Shown in pieces: positions 5,486-5,503 of a DNA stretch of 5,503 bases (the stretch's first letter is position 1; each line of letters starts with the position of its first letter). Origin of the DNA: Chloroflexota bacterium (GTDB taxonomy: Bacteria > Chloroflexota > Anaerolineae > UBA1429); NCBI GenBank assembly GCA_012513725.1, contig JAAZBQ010000889.1:1-5503 (forward strand), read 5' to 3'. The position numbers and the translations under genes were made by a program. The notes under the pieces are model-generated. The model worked only from the letters and a program-made list of their open reading frames with translations, was not told the DNA's origin and made no database searches.

Positions 5486-5503
5486 CGATCCTCCCACCGC
5501 CGA

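Noticed and set aside
5486..5497. GTG at 5497 as the start of the Prs homologue
   Set aside because: The GTG itself lies within the GGTGGGAGG ribosome-site region of the ATG at 5485, which is the better-supported start.
1..5503. CRISPR array, tRNA/rRNA gene, insertion sequence, attachment site or defence system
   Set aside because: No spaced direct repeats, transposase or integrase motifs, tRNA-like folds or defence-protein motifs were seen on either strand.

Overview
The window is GC-rich chromosomal DNA (roughly two-thirds G+C by eye) with Shine-Dalgarno sites and sigma70-like promoters. It carries five protein genes and no RNA gene, mobile element, CRISPR array or origin that I can see. 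The codon bias, the repressor next to a solitary sugar-ABC ATPase, and the style of the proteins suggest a free-living, high-GC, Gram-positive-like bacterium. Chloroflexota would fit, but the sequence does not settle the lineage.

Layout. (1) The left edge carries a leftward ADP-ribosylglycohydrolase (ARH) family gene, cut off at base 1 just after its second metal-binding motif. (2) Bases 870-1113 are a divergent control region with one sigma70-like promoter in each direction. A LacI-type pseudo-palindrome overlaps the -10 of the ARH promoter, and a weaker copy lies exactly 42 bp away. (3) A rightward LacI-family repressor (1114-2118) follows. (4) Bases 2119-2398 hold a 13-bp hairpin, an 11-bp inverted repeat around it, a strong promoter and a pyrimidine-rich leader. 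(5) A rightward MalK/UgpC/MsmX-type ABC ATPase (2399-3499) stands without permease or binding-protein genes. (6) A hairpin terminator at 3518-3548 separates it from a convergent leftward pair. (7) That pair is a divergent PRPP synthetase homologue (4328-5485) followed 28 nt later by an unrecognised acidic protein (3574-4299).

How the parts may work together. The best-supported regulatory reading is that the LacI-family protein represses the divergent ARH gene and perhaps itself in response to a small ligand, probably a sugar or nucleoside. The ATPase would power one or more carbohydrate importers encoded elsewhere. The ARH, LacI, sugar-ABC and PRPP-synthetase genes share a loose ribose/ADP-ribose theme. 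They lie in at least three transcription units, so a common pathway is conjecture. The least explained items are the unknown partner of the PRPP synthetase homologue, the altered active-site loop of that homologue, and the operator layout of the divergent region. I found no convincing sign of a wholly new defence or mobile system.
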